Assembly: GCF_947495285.1 (NCBI RefSeq)
Contig: NZ_CANLXZ010000008.1
Span: 58,960 to 122,959 of the forward strand
Origin: an uncultured Nonlabens sp.
Lineage (GTDB): Bacteria; Bacteroidota; Bacteroidia; Flavobacteriales; Flavobacteriaceae
Length of the DNA stretch: 64,000 nucleotides
Direction of reading: 5' to 3'
Under the pieces are notes generated by a model. That model was not told the DNA's origin and did no database searches. It saw only the letters and a list, made by a program, of their open reading frames with translations. Shown here one piece after another: positions 63,859 to 64,000 of this stretch (position 1 is the first letter of the stretch; every line of letters starts with the position of its first letter). The translations under genes and the position numbers were made by a program.

Positions 63859-64000
63859 GTTTGATGAGTTTTTTACATCTTTATTTTGAATTGCATCTTT
63901 TCTAAATAATACCAATTTAGTTTTTAAATGCCGCATAAAAAGCTTTTAGATAATGATGATTTCCTGTGATTGATTTTATAGTTTGATTGTCCATTTTTTT

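Noticed and set aside
1..64000. tRNA, rRNA genes, prophage or insertion sequences
   Set aside because: No tRNA-like cloverleaf, rRNA segment, transposase, integrase or phage structural gene was found on either strand.

Overview
The window is a chromosomal segment of a marine-type Flavobacteriaceae bacterium (Bacteroidota). The evidence is low G+C, many TonB-dependent outer membrane receptors with carboxypeptidase-like regulatory domains, GLPGLI, DUF5689 and type IX secretion (T9SS) sorting-domain proteins, TAnnTTTG promoter boxes with few Shine-Dalgarno sites, and a dispersed palindrome CGCTTTCGCGAAAGCG (15 copies here, 10 of them perfect). A Nonlabens/Dokdonia-like genus is a guess from memory of that palindrome, not a demonstrated assignment.

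Layout. 1-3.7 kb: outer membrane barrel + GLPGLI protein + small secreted protein (minus strand). 3.8-4.2 kb: a broken peptidoglycan-binding-domain gene. 4.4-7.25 kb: an overlapping operon of a retropepsin-like RimK-associated protease, a RimK-type ligase, an AstE/AspA-like deacylase and 5-formyl-THF cyclo-ligase. 7.6-13.2 kb: a single-domain response regulator, then lspA, an adhesin-head-like (GIN) protein, a DksA-like protein without zinc ligands, and ileS. 13.3-22.9 kb: an accessory peptide-export locus (below). 22.9-34.98 kb: housekeeping genes (DUF2797, GH3 family, PfkB-family kinase, purF-like, Fe/Mn-SOD, addA-like helicase-nuclease, kbl, OmpA-family protein). 35.6-41.1 kb: TonB receptor + DUF5689 lipoprotein divergent from a secreted endonuclease/phosphatase-family protein. 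41.2-51.9 kb: YraN, LD-carboxypeptidase, metG, unknown secreted proteins, a TPP riboswitch in front of a TonB receptor (thiamine uptake), a degenerate Rieske-like lipoprotein, greA, a HIT protein, a 43-aa membrane protein and tadA. 51.95-53.47 kb: a seven-unit non-coding tandem array containing an 11-copy AAAATC microsatellite. 53.7-63.8 kb: dxs, a large T9SS beta-propeller protein, dgt, and a TonB receptor paired with a beta-helix-like lipoprotein.

The most interesting region is 13.3-22.9 kb, all on the minus strand. Three short genes (20488-20685, 20691-20870, 22439-22600; two of them unannotated-size ORFs of 59 and 53 codons) encode peptides with a 15-residue double-glycine leader and an Arg-rich cationic core. 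The cores begin D-x-C-S-R and carry a second Cys near the C-terminus. They lie with two paralogous 466-aa carboxypeptidase-regulatory-domain proteins, a five-helix membrane protein, a secreted thioredoxin-fold CxxC protein, a peptidase C39-containing ABC transporter with an intact Cys/His/Asp triad, an FtsX/MacB-type permease without its own ATPase, and a MacA/HlyD-type adaptor. Peptide genes 1 and 3 are followed by hairpin or terminator structures, and a 250-bp direct repeat plus a decayed third copy of the 466-aa gene show that the [large gene + peptide] module has been duplicated. I read this as a leader-peptide-processing and export system for disulfide-type cationic peptides; the activity of the peptides (antimicrobial, signalling or other) is not visible from the sequence.
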